This document shows positions 7,765-16,127 of a stretch of 39,668 bases of DNA, in pieces. The translations under genes were made by a program, and so were the position numbers. Location: the NCBI GenBank assembly GCA_937900875.1, contig CALCGD010000118.1, positions 1-39,668 of the forward strand, written 5' to 3'. How positions within the stretch are numbered: position 1 is the first letter of the stretch; every line of letters begins with the position of its first letter. The notes below the pieces were generated by a model that was not told the origin of the DNA, searched no databases, and was given only the letters and a program-made list of their open reading frames with translations. The DNA comes from an uncultured Flavobacteriales bacterium. GTDB taxonomy: Bacteria; Bacteroidota; Bacteroidia; UBA10329.

Positions 7765-8712
7765 ATGAGAATACTCTTTATTGATACCGTTCACGAGCAT
7801 TTGGCATCTCATCTTACACGGATGGATTTTGAATGTGTAGACGGAACTAAATGGACGAGAGCGGAAATATTATCGGCCGCTGATTCCTTCGATGGGGCTG
7901 TAATTCGCAGTAGAATTAAGCTTGACAAAGAATTTCTAGATGCAGCCAAAAACCTGCGGTTTATAGCTAGAGCTGGTGCGGGTATGGAAAACATTGATGT
8001 CGATTACGCCAAAATGCTTGGGATAGAATGCTTTAATGCTCCCGAAGGAAACAGAGATGCAGTAGCCGAACATGCTATTGGTATGCTTTTAAGCTTGTTT
8101 AACCATATTAACACGTCAGACATTGAAGTGAGAAAAGGCTTGTGGCTGCGCGAAGAGAATAGGGGTGTAGAATTGCTCGGGCGTACCGTAGGTATTATTG
8201 GATATGGAAATACCGGGCAAGCTCTTGCCAAGCGACTAGCTGGTTTTGGGGTTCTGACTTACGCATACGATAAGCATAAAAAAGGCTTTGCAGATAGTTT
8301 GGTTATTGAAACCAATATGGAAAGCATTTATCAGGAAGCAGAAGTCATTTCGCTGCATGTTCCACTAACTGAAGAAACCAGTCATATGATTAATGACGAG
8401 TTTTTCTCAAAATTGAACTATCCCATCTTTCTAATTAACACGTCAAGAGGCAAGGTGGTTGATACCGAAGCGCTTGTAAGAGCCATTGAAAGTGGAAAGG
8501 TTTTAGGTGCATGTTTAGACGTACTAGAGTATGAGAAATTTAATTTCGAGCAAATTGAAAGTCAGGCAATTCCAGCTGCGTTGCAGTATTTGATAGACTC
8601 ACCAAGGGTTATTCTAACCCCTCATATTGCAGGTTGGACTAACGAAAGCAATGCCAAAATGGCCCATGTTTTGGGAGAAAAAATTCAACTCGCTTATTCT
8701 AAGGTTCATTAA
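7765..8712 (+). CDS. NAD(P)-dependent D-2-hydroxyacid dehydrogenase (phosphoglycerate dehydrogenase-like)
   Basis: 315 residues, the length of the short SerA-like D-2-hydroxyacid dehydrogenases without an ACT domain. The nucleotide-binding motif GYGNTG is at 146-151. The catalytic triad of the family is present: Arg228 in NTSRGK, a Glu at about 255 in LDVLE, and His287 in LTPHIAGWT. It could be the first enzyme of serine synthesis (3-phosphoglycerate dehydrogenase) or act on another 2-hydroxy acid; serC is not nearby to decide. It faces the T9SS cargo gene, with only two bases between the two stop codons. Confidence 0.88.
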   Translation: MRILFIDTVHEHLASHLTRMDFECVDGTKWTRAEILSAADSFDGAVIRSRIKLDKEFLDAAKNLRFIARAGAGMENIDVDYAKMLGIECFNAPEGNRDAVAEHAIGMLLSLFNHINTSDIEVRKGLWLREENRGVELLGRTVGIIGYGNTGQALAKRLAGFGVLTYAYDKHKKGFADSLVIETNMESIYQEAEVISLHVPLTEETSHMINDEFFSKLNYPIFLINTSRGKVVDTEALVRAIESGKVLGACLDVLEYEKFNFEQIESQAIPAALQYLIDSPRVILTPHIAGWTNESNAKMAHVLGEKIQLAYSKVH

Positions 8713-8714
8713 AA

Positions 8715-9692
8715 CTACCGAAGTACAATCTTTCTCGTTGTAACACCCTTGTTGGATTTAATCTGAACAATGGCCATCCCCGAAAGGCCTGCTATATCAA
8801 TCTGAATACGGTTAGTTCCGTTTGCCGTGGTAGCAGCAACTTCCTGTCCTAGGATGTCGTAAACCTTAACGACCATAATCTCCTCATCTACATCTGTAAA
8901 TGCAATCTCAATTGCTCTGTCAAATTGTCTAATTGTTAACCCAGATTCCGAGTGTTCCTGAACGCTGGTAGGTATAACTTCAGATAAGGTGATATTGTCA
9001 ACAGCAAACGATGGGTCTGAGCCTGTTCCATCATCTGCGCTAACCCACTTAAACGCAATTTTAAGGTTAGCAAGATTGTTTACGCCAGCAGGAAGCGTAT
9101 AAGAGTAATGCGTCCAAGTTCCTTGTCCGGTTGGGCAACCCAAAGCCGTTTTTGCAGGATCATTTAATAAAGCCCAGGCAGAGCCGTCAAAGTATTGCAC
9201 CAGTGCATTGTCTATTGAACCTTCTCCTCCTTCCAGGTAGTCGAATTCAAGTAAAATATTCTCAAACCCGGAACAGTCGATTGCAGGTGATTCTGCCCTT
9301 ATATCAGTTGCGGACTGGAAGCCGAAACTACCAATGCCACCAACATTGTAACTGGCACCCAAATCGGCATCCACAATAGGAAATCCCTGAAATTCAACAT
9401 AAACAGCACCAACATGTAGTGTCTGGTTTGTAAGCGATGCGTTGTCTATGCAACCTTGGCCACAAGTGCCTAATCCAGTAAAAGCTTCAGTTCCGCTAAT
9501 GTAGAATTTGTTGGAAGCGTTGTTTCCGGCAGTAAGATCAAGAACTGTCCAACTTCCGTTGGTTCCAGAATAAGCCGCAGCAAACTGACCTTGATTGCAA
9601 CCTATACCAAAGTCTTCCGTCCAAAAAGCGGTTTGAGCTGAGGCGGAAAATCCTAATGCAAGGAAAATACCGAAAGAGTAGATTGATTTCAT
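8715..9692 (-). CDS. Secreted T9SS cargo with MAM/jelly-roll-like domain
   Basis: 325 residues from ATG 9692 (MKSIYSFGIF); an upstream in-frame GTG at 9710 would put six polar residues before the signal peptide and is less likely. The signal peptide ends SASAQ. The middle part (about 25-240) looks like a choice-of-anchor J or MAM-type beta sandwich: it has paired Cys residues (GTCGQGC, DCSGF, GCPTG), a strand pattern around LLEFDYLEGG and the closing FAVDNITLSE. The last 80 or so residues are a type A T9SS sorting domain (KVYDILGQEV, then a TRKIVLR end). It is an outer-surface or secreted binding protein of unknown ligand. The gene lies downstream of lysC on the same strand. Confidence 0.8.
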   Translation of the reverse strand: MKSIYSFGIFLALGFSASAQTAFWTEDFGIGCNQGQFAAAYSGTNGSWTVLDLTAGNNASNKFYISGTEAFTGLGTCGQGCIDNASLTNQTLHVGAVYVEFQGFPIVDADLGASYNVGGIGSFGFQSATDIRAESPAIDCSGFENILLEFDYLEGGEGSIDNALVQYFDGSAWALLNDPAKTALGCPTGQGTWTHYSYTLPAGVNNLANLKIAFKWVSADDGTGSDPSFAVDNITLSEVIPTSVQEHSESGLTIRQFDRAIEIAFTDVDEEIMVVKVYDILGQEVAATTANGTNRIQIDIAGLSGMAIVQIKSNKGVTTRKIVLR

Positions 9693-9731
9693 GTTTTGAG
9701 TGTTAGACACTGAAAATATGAAATTGCATTG

Positions 9732-10985
9732 TTATTTCACAACTAACTGAGCCGAGGTTCTATTTCGTTGTTCAAGTAATATATCTCGTTGTCCTACTAG
9801 TTTTTCTATGGTTTCTTCATCGAAGTGTCTGACGGTAATAAGCTCACAACCTTCATTATAGAACAGGTCGAATCCTGTAAGTTTTTCTTTTAAAAGGATG
9901 ATTTTGGACTCGTCAAAATCAAAACTAAACGAAAAGCTAATTGCTGAGTTTTGCATAGTGTTCGACTTAATTCTGAGTTCATGTAGGGTGCTGAAAATCT
10001 CAATAAAATGATTTTCTGCCACAAACGAATGGTCCTTAGGCGAGATGGAAACAAGTGCTTGGTTCTTCTTGACTATGTAGTTTGGAACAGTCACTGGCTT
10101 TGAGCCGTCAGCCACAATTGTGCCTTTTGCTTTTGGTTCAATAAACGACTTAACGTACAATGGAATGTTTGCGTTTTGCAGTGGTTTAATTGTCTTCGGA
10201 TGAATTACGCTCGTTCCAAAATAAGCCAACTCCATCGCATCGAAGTAGGACATCTCTGAAATTAGGACTGTGTCTGAAAAATACTTTGGGTCGGCATTTA
10301 AAACACCTGGTACATCTTTCCATATGGTTACGTCTGTTGCGTTAGTGCAATGCGCAAGAATAGCAGCCGTAAAATCGGATCCCTCTCGTCCTAAAGTGGT
10401 TGTGAAATTCTCACTTGTACCGCCAATGAAGCCTTGTGTAACTACAACCGACTGGTTGCTGAAAGCCCGCTTCAAAGTGGATTCTGTCAATTTTTTTGTC
10501 TCTTCCCAGTCAACATTTGCATTCTGATACGTGTTGTCTGTTCTGATTAAATCTCGTGCATCTACCCACGAATTTTGAATGCCAACATACTTGAGATACG
10601 CAGACACTATTTTAGTAGAAAGCATCTCGCCAATAGAGACAATTTGGTCGTATTGAAAATGCTTATCAAGCCCTTCTGGGTCGTCAAGTGCCCATTCAAC
10701 TTCTACAAGTGTATTATTGATATCGTCTAGTGCCGATTTAGCTTTTGGACCAAAAAGTTCCTCAACAATTTTTGCATGTTCTAGCCTAATTACCTCAAGC
10801 AATTCTTGAGTTGGTTGGTTGGCCATGTGTGCATTAAGCAGTGCCTCCAGATTATTGGTGGTTTTACCCATTGCACTCACTACAATTATTAACGGGTCGC
10901 CTAGGTATTGCCCAATAATATGGTGTACGTTTTTTATGCTTTGGGCGTCTTTTACCGATGCCCCACCAAACTTAAAAACCTTCAT
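9732..10985 (-). CDS. lysC: Aspartate kinase (monofunctional)
   Basis: Phosphorylates aspartate as the first step towards lysine/diaminopimelate, threonine and methionine; diaminopimelate also feeds the cell wall. It is 417 residues and starts MKVFKFGGASVKDA, the nucleotide-binding KFGG motif of the amino-acid kinase fold. An ATP/aspartate-binding region with GREGSDFTAA follows, and the C-terminal part from about residue 300 forms ACT regulatory domains, so feedback inhibition by an end product is expected. There is no fused homoserine dehydrogenase. The GNAT gene upstream ends at the base next to its start, so the two are one transcript. The allosteric effector cannot be read from the sequence. 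Confidence 0.93.
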   Translation of the reverse strand: MKVFKFGGASVKDAQSIKNVHHIIGQYLGDPLIIVVSAMGKTTNNLEALLNAHMANQPTQELLEVIRLEHAKIVEELFGPKAKSALDDINNTLVEVEWALDDPEGLDKHFQYDQIVSIGEMLSTKIVSAYLKYVGIQNSWVDARDLIRTDNTYQNANVDWEETKKLTESTLKRAFSNQSVVVTQGFIGGTSENFTTTLGREGSDFTAAILAHCTNATDVTIWKDVPGVLNADPKYFSDTVLISEMSYFDAMELAYFGTSVIHPKTIKPLQNANIPLYVKSFIEPKAKGTIVADGSKPVTVPNYIVKKNQALVSISPKDHSFVAENHFIEIFSTLHELRIKSNTMQNSAISFSFSFDFDESKIILLKEKLTGFDLFYNEGCELITVRHFDEETIEKLVGQRDILLEQRNRTSAQLVVK

Positions 10986-11471
10986 TTATGCTGGATATGA
11001 TTGAATTTGTTCTCTCGTAAATTTTCCGTTGAGCCATTCACCATCTAACTCAGCATTGTACTTTTTGTAAAAGCGAATGGCCGGTTCGTTCCAATCCAAA
11101 ACTTGCCATTCCATGCGGGCAGAGTTTCGCTCCTTAGCCACGGCAATAACTGCTTCAAATAACTGATGACCAATACCCATTCCTCGGCTTGCGTCTGTTA
11201 CAATGATGTCTTCAAGAAACAAGCTTCTTCCTTTCCAAGTAGAATATTTCTCATAATAAACAGCAATACCGAGTATGTCAGAATTGGATTCGGCTACAAA
11301 CAAACCGTAGATTGGGTTTTCACCAAAACCATCGTTCTCAAGTTCACCTAACGTTAGTGTCACTTCATTTGGTGCTTTTTCGTACAGGGCTAATTCTTTA
11401 ATCAGCCCAAGCACTTCAGGCAGGTCTGTTTTTCTTCCTTTTCTAACCATGAAGTCGATAGGTTCTGTCAT
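10986..11471 (-). CDS. GNAT family N-acetyltransferase (diamine/thialysine acetyltransferase-like)
   Basis: 161 residues with the GNAT fold. The acetyl-CoA pyrophosphate loop is SRGMGIGHQL at about 114-123, and a LEDIIV strand precedes it. The early ELALYEKAPNEV and late WNEPAIRFYKKYNA segments are those of the spermidine/spermine and thialysine acetyltransferase group, so a small amine is the likely substrate. Its stop directly abuts the start of the aspartate kinase gene, which points to coexpression; a link with lysine-like metabolites is speculative. A TACCTTTA box lies just upstream. Confidence 0.88.
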   Translation of the reverse strand: MTEPIDFMVRKGRKTDLPEVLGLIKELALYEKAPNEVTLTLGELENDGFGENPIYGLFVAESNSDILGIAVYYEKYSTWKGRSLFLEDIIVTDASRGMGIGHQLFEAVIAVAKERNSARMEWQVLDWNEPAIRFYKKYNAELDGEWLNGKFTREQIQSYPA

Positions 11472-11475
11472 TGGC

Positions 11476-11483
11476 TAAAGGTA
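11476..11483 (-). promoter_or_regulatory. Possible -7 box for the GNAT-lysC transcript
   Basis: On the minus strand this reads TACCTTTA, one mismatch from TAnnTTTG, five bases before the ATG. Transcription would begin at or near the start codon. The same eight-base sequence occurs on the plus strand at 11538-11545 ahead of the fbp leader. No -33 TTG is seen at the right spacing. Confidence 0.35.
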
Positions 11484-11537
11484 GAAAATGCAGGTACTTT
11501 GAGATGGTTTTAGGCACGAATGTTTAAAAAAGAAACT

Positions 11538-11696
11538 TACCTTTAACCGTTCTCAAAAAGTGAAAGAAATTCAACTTTCAATCATGAGAAACAGATAAGG
11601 CTGCTCACATCAAGAAACTCGGATAATAGAATAAGGGAAATGCGCTAAGACCTGCCTCAAGCGGGTCTTTCATTTTTTTCGTCAAATAGAGAAACC
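11538..11696 (+). promoter_or_regulatory. Structured leader region upstream of fbp (candidate attenuator or riboswitch)
   Basis: This fills most of the 225-base gap between the divergent GNAT and fbp genes. A possible -7 box, TACCTTTA, is at 11538-11545. A nested hairpin follows: TTCTCA (11550-11555) pairs with TGAGAA (11585-11590), and inside it GAAAG (11562-11566) pairs with CTTTC (11575-11579). An unpaired A/G-rich stretch (11591-11646) leads to an intrinsic terminator hairpin at 11647-11679. I see no other promoter between that terminator and the fbp ATG at 11697, so fbp transcription seems to have to pass through it. The arrangement is that of a regulated leader, or of a separate small RNA of about 130 bases. 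It matches no riboswitch class I can name. Confidence 0.45.
11647..11679 (+). terminator. Intrinsic terminator just upstream of fbp
   Basis: AAGACCTGC (11647-11655) pairs with GCGGGTCTT (11661-11669), nine pairs with one G-U, around a CTCAA loop. Seven Ts follow at 11673-11679, after a short TCA spacer. On the opposite strand there is no T tract, so it works for plus-strand transcription only. It ends 17 bases before the fbp start codon. Confidence 0.7.
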
Positions 11697-12713
11697 ATGG
11701 AAAAATTAATGTCGCTAGGCGAATTTATCGTTGATAAACAAGATGATTTTAAGTATGCCAAAGGAGAGTTGTCTAGACTGTTAAGCGCCATAGGGTTGGC
11801 AGCTCGTGTGGTTAATAGAGAGGTGAATAAGGCCGGATTGATGAAGGACATTCTTGGAGATGTTGGGGGTAAAAATGTGCAGGGAGAAACTCAAAAGAAA
11901 CTAGATGTATATGCTGACGAAGAATTCATTCGAGCACTGAAAGACAGGGGAGAGGTCTGTGGATTGGCATCCGAAGAAAAGGAAGGAGTAATCGAATTCA
12001 AATCAGGTTATGCTGTAGATGGCCAGTATGTGGTTGCTATTGACCCGCTAGACGGTTCTTCAAATATTGATGTAAATGTTTCCATCGGAACGATTTTTTC
12101 AATTTACCGAAGAACATCAGAATCTGGCCCTGCCACGTTTGATGATTTTATGCAAAAAGGAACGGAGCAAGTTGCAGCAGGCTACGTAATCTACGGTTCT
12201 AGTACCATGCTAGTTTATACTACCGGAAATGGTGTAAACGGCTTTACATTAGACCCGTCAATCGGGGCATTTTTTCTATCTCATCCTGATATGACGATTC
12301 CGAAGGACGGAAAGATTTACAGTATAAACGAGGGTAATTACGTTCATTTTCCTACTGGAGTTAAGCAATATCTCAAGTATTGTCAGGTAGAAGATGCCCC
12401 TACAAATAGACCATATACTTCAAGATACATTGGTTCCGCGGTTGCCGATTTTCATCGAAACCTTATTAAAGGTGGAATCTATATTTATCCAACCACAACG
12501 GCATCGCCAAACGGTAAGTTGAGATTGCTGTATGAAGCTAATCCGTTTGCATTTTTAATGGAGCAAGCTGGCGGACTTGCCACGGACGGTTTTGGCCGCA
12601 TATTAGAGATTCAGCCAACGTCATTGCACCAACGAACCCCGCTGTTCATCGGTTCGGAAAACATGGTTAAAAAAGCCATGTCACTTATGGAAGAACACTC
12701 ACCACGTAGCTAG
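11697..12713 (+). CDS. fbp: Fructose-1,6-bisphosphatase, class 1
   Basis: Hydrolyses fructose 1,6-bisphosphate to fructose 6-phosphate in gluconeogenesis. It is 338 residues, normal for class 1. Metal and substrate motifs are intact: the SEEK segment at 92-95 (Glu93, Glu94) and the DPLDGSSN signature at 116-123. The C-terminal region contains the sugar-phosphate-binding [17 protein letters not shown] segment and [14 protein letters not shown]. mfd follows after 18 bases without a visible promoter, so fbp and mfd are probably cotranscribed. A terminator hairpin sits directly in front of the start codon, suggesting control by antitermination. Confidence 0.96.
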   Translation: MEKLMSLGEFIVDKQDDFKYAKGELSRLLSAIGLAARVVNREVNKAGLMKDILGDVGGKNVQGETQKKLDVYADEEFIRALKDRGEVCGLASEEKEGVIEFKSGYAVDGQYVVAIDPLDGSSNIDVNVSIGTIFSIYRRTSESGPATFDDFMQKGTEQVAAGYVIYGSSTMLVYTTGNGVNGFTLDPSIGAFFLSHPDMTIPKDGKIYSINEGNYVHFPTGVKQYLKYCQVEDAPTNRPYTSRYIGSAVADFHRNLIKGGIYIYPTTTASPNGKLRLLYEANPFAFLMEQAGGLATDGFGRILEIQPTSLHQRTPLFIGSENMVKKAMSLMEEHSPRS

Positions 12714-12731
12714 TTAAAACTCTAAGATAGG

Positions 12732-15700
12732 ATGACCCAAGATGAGCTTGTAGGGCTCTTTGACTCGTCTGAGTCTTTAAAGAAGTTGCTTGCCTCAATT
12801 AAAGAGGCTAAGTCAAAAGTTCGCTTGCGCGGAGTTGCGGGTTCTGCCTATGCTTTTTTGGCTGCGGAGGTTATAAAAAACTCTCAAGACCACCACGTTT
12901 TTGTACTCTCAGACAAGGAACAAGCCGCCTATTTCCTTAGCGATATTGAGCTGCTGACGGGGAAGAAAAAAGTGCTTTTTTACCCTATGTCTTATCGTAG
13001 GGCATATGAAATTGAGGAAACGGATAACAGCAACGTAATTCAGCGTGGCGAGGTGCTGAATGCTTTGCAAGCCAGTACGAGTCAACAAATCATTGTTACA
13101 TATTCTAAGGCACTTACCGAAAAGGTAATTTCTAAAAAGATGCTTCGGAAAAGCACTTTTGGGATTAGCATTGGTGAGGAAATAGACCTAGATTTTATTA
13201 ATGAGATGCTGCATGAATTCCATTTCGAAAGAGTGGATCAGGTATACGAACCTGGGCAATTTGCTATTCGTGGTGGAATTATTGACGTGTTTTCGTTTGC
13301 ACAAGAACTCCCTTATAGAATTGAACTTTTTGGCGATGAGGTTGATAGCATTCGAGCGTTTGATCCTGCGGAACAACTATCTGTAAAGTCGCTTAGAAAA
13401 GCAACGATTGTACCTAATGTGCAAGACGAAATTCTCTTAACCGAAAAAGTCCCGTTTTTCGAGTTTCTACCTGCTAAAACTACCATGTGGGTGCATGATA
13501 TTGAGGAATTGCAGCTTAAGGTTGATGATGAACTAAGAGAGGCGAAGAATATTTATGCCCAGCTTGAAAATGTAATTGGTCAGTCTAAACCGGAAGAGAA
13601 ATACATTAATTCTAACGATATTTTAAAGGCATTTGAAGATTACCGAATGGTCGAATTTGGCCAACGTAGCTTTCATAAAGATGCGGTTGAAATTCAGTTT
13701 GACATGGCTCCGCAGCCGGTAGTGAATAAGGATTTTAGGTTGCTGCAGCAGATACTGATTCAGAATAAAACCCAAGGCTATAAGAATGTGCTATTGGTAG
13801 ATAATCCCGGTCAGATTGAACGGCTTTCTACCATTTTTGATGACTTGCCTCTGCCAGCTGGAACGCGAGTAGAACGACCACTGTTTACCTCCATGGTATT
13901 CTCGGTGCATGAAGGATTTGTGAATCACGAACAAAAGTTAGCCTGTTTTACAGATCATCAAATTTTTGAGCGCTACCATCGATTCCGTTTACGGCAAGGA
14001 TATAAGCGAGGCAAAGAAGCGCTCACATTAAAAGAACTTTCTGGCTTAAATCCGGGAGATTACGTTACTCACATCGATCATGGAGTTGGCAAGTTTGCTG
14101 GTCTCGAAAAGATTGACGTGAATGGCAAACTGCAGGAAACCATCCGGCTTGTTTACAAGGACAACGATATTTTATACGTGAGTATCCACTCGCTTCATAG
14201 AATTTCTAAGTATTCGAGTAAAGAAGGAGCAGAGCCCAAGATTAATAAGATTGGTTCTCCCGTTTGGAAAACCTTGAAGGCAAAAACTAAGAAGCAGGTT
14301 AAGGATATTGCAAAAGACCTAATTAAACTTTATGCACAAAGACGTGCTCAGAAGGGTTTTGCTTTTACACCAGACACATACCTTCAAACAGAGTTAGAAG
14401 CGTCTTTTATTTACGAAGACACGCCTGATCAGGAAAAAGCCACTGTTGCTCTCAAAGAAGACATGGAAAAGGAATATCCGATGGATAGGCTGATTTGTGG
14501 GGATGTAGGCTTTGGCAAGACCGAAATTGCTATACGCGCTGCTTTTAAAGCTGTTGCAGATGGAAAGCAGGTTGCTGTGTTGGTTCCAACCACCATTTTG
14601 GCACTTCAACACGCTAGAACGTTTAGAGAACGGCTAAAGGAATTTCCGTGCAATGTTGATTACATCAACAGGTTTAAAACCCGAAAGCAGCAAAACGACA
14701 CACTCAAAAAAGTTGCCGAAGGTCAGGTCGATATTTTAATAGGCACGCACAGAATAGTTGGGAAGGATGTTCAGTTTAAGGACCTCGGTTTGTTGATTAT
14801 TGATGAGGAGCAGAAGTTTGGCGTTTCTGTAAAGGACAAGTTGAAAAAAATGAAGGTGAATGTGGACACCCTCACCCTTACCGCTACACCTATCCCCCGC
14901 ACGCTTCAGTTTTCGCTTATGGGAGCTAGAGACCTTTCGGTTATTAATACTCCCCCGCCTAATAGACACCCAGTTATTACCGAATTACATACGATTAATG
15001 ATACCCTTATTCGGGACGCTATTATGTATGAAGTGGGCAGAGGCGGCCAAGTATTTTTCGTCAATAATAGAGTTGAAAATATTAAGGAAGTGGCCGGAAT
15101 GATTGGGCGACTTTGTCCCGATGTTAGAGTTGCTATTGGTCATGGGCAAATGGAACCAGCTAAGTTGGAAGACACCATGATGCGGTTTGTAGAGGGCGAA
15201 TACGATGTGTTGGTAGCTACTACAATTATTGAAAGCGGTTTGGATATTCCCAACGCCAATACCATCATAATAAACAACGCCAACAATTTCGGCTTGAGTG
15301 ATTTGCACCAAATGCGCGGTAGAGTAGGTAGGTCGAACCGAAAAGCGTTCTGTTATTTGTTAGCGCCACCTATTACTATGCTTACTCCTGAAGCCAAGAA
15401 AAGATTGAAGGCAATTGAAGAGTTTTCTGAGTTAGGCAGTGGGTTTAACATTGCTATGCGCGACCTTGATATTAGAGGAGCTGGAAATCTATTAGGAGCT
15501 GAGCAAAGCGGATTCATCAGCGAAATTGGTATAGAGATGTACCATAAAATATTGGATGAGGCTGTTAATGAATTGAAGGAAACTGAGTTTAAAGACCTCT
15601 TTAAAGATGCTCCTAAACGCGAGTTTGTTTCGGACTGTCAGGTTGATACTGATTTGGAAATTCTATTGCCAGACACATATGTAAATAGCATTGCAGAACG

Positions 15701-16127
15701 ATTAGCTCTTTACAGAGAACTAGATGATCTAAGTTCGATTAAAGATTTACAACGATTTGAAGCTAAAGTCACAGATAGGTTTGGTCCAATACCAGATCAA
15801 GGGAAACAGCTTTTGGCAACAATCAAGTTGAGATGGGTAGCTAAGGCTATTGGATTTGAAAGGCTAATTCTTAAAAATGAGAAGTTAGCTTGCTATTTCA
15901 TTTCAGATCCAGAAAGTGGCTATTATCAAGGGCCAGTGTTTTCGGAAGTGCTCAATTATGTAAAAAGTTTCCCGAACAAAGTGGTGATGCGGCAGCGTAA
16001 TGATAAGCTAAGCCTCACGTTTCAGAACGTGGCGAAAATAGATGAGGCGCTTAATGTTCTTTCCGAGGTTTCTCCTCAACTATCTCAACCGTTTCTCCAC
16101 GTTCCCGAGCAAGCGAGCGCAGAATAA
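12732..16127 (+). CDS. mfd: Transcription-repair coupling factor
   Basis: Mfd removes RNA polymerase stalled at DNA lesions and recruits UvrA for nucleotide excision repair. It is 1131 residues, full length. In order: a UvrB-like N-terminal module, the RNA-polymerase-interacting domain beginning near GDYVTHIDHGVGKFAG (about residue 442), the RecG-like helicase motor with Walker A GDVGFGKTE (about 589-597), the DEEQ box near 690, the TATPIPRTLQFSL motif, HQMRGRVGRS, and the C-terminal D7 domain. The last 77 bases overlap the convergent hydrolase gene on the other strand. No terminator is visible at its end. Confidence 0.97.
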   Translation: MTQDELVGLFDSSESLKKLLASIKEAKSKVRLRGVAGSAYAFLAAEVIKNSQDHHVFVLSDKEQAAYFLSDIELLTGKKKVLFYPMSYRRAYEIEETDNSNVIQRGEVLNALQASTSQQIIVTYSKALTEKVISKKMLRKSTFGISIGEEIDLDFINEMLHEFHFERVDQVYEPGQFAIRGGIIDVFSFAQELPYRIELFGDEVDSIRAFDPAEQLSVKSLRKATIVPNVQDEILLTEKVPFFEFLPAKTTMWVHDIEELQLKVDDELREAKNIYAQLENVIGQSKPEEKYINSNDILKAFEDYRMVEFGQRSFHKDAVEIQFDMAPQPVVNKDFRLLQQILIQNKTQGYKNVLLVDNPGQIERLSTIFDDLPLPAGTRVERPLFTSMVFSVHEGFVNHEQKLACFTDHQIFERYHRFRLRQGYKRGKEALTLKELSGLNPGDYVTHIDHGVGKFAGLEKIDVNGKLQETIRLVYKDNDILYVSIHSLHRISKYSSKEGAEPKINKIGSPVWKTLKAKTKKQVKDIAKDLIKLYAQRRAQKGFAFTPDTYLQTELEASFIYEDTPDQEKATVALKEDMEKEYPMDRLICGDVGFGKTEIAIRAAFKAVADGKQVAVLVPTTILALQHARTFRERLKEFPCNVDYINRFKTRKQQNDTLKKVAEGQVDILIGTHRIVGKDVQFKDLGLLIIDEEQKFGVSVKDKLKKMKVNVDTLTLTATPIPRTLQFSLMGARDLSVINTPPPNRHPVITELHTINDTLIRDAIMYEVGRGGQVFFVNNRVENIKEVAGMIGRLCPDVRVAIGHGQMEPAKLEDTMMRFVEGEYDVLVATTIIESGLDIPNANTIIINNANNFGLSDLHQMRGRVGRSNRKAFCYLLAPPITMLTPEAKKRLKAIEEFSELGSGFNIAMRDLDIRGAGNLLGAEQSGFISEIGIEMYHKILDEAVNELKETEFKDLFKDAPKREFVSDCQVDTDLEILLPDTYVNSIAERLALYRELDDLSSIKDLQRFEAKVTDRFGPIPDQGKQLLATIKLRWVAKAIGFERLILKNEKLACYFISDPESGYYQGPVFSEVLNYVKSFPNKVVMRQRNDKLSLTFQNVAKIDEALNVLSEVSPQLSQPFLHVPEQASAE

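Noticed and set aside
11585-11640. Partial resemblance to a TPP riboswitch (TGAGA, then GGATAAT and AGGGAA in the right order) in the fbp leader
   Set aside because: The paired segments that form the P4-P5 arm are missing and the downstream gene is not a thiamine gene. I treat the match as chance but keep the leader as a finding.
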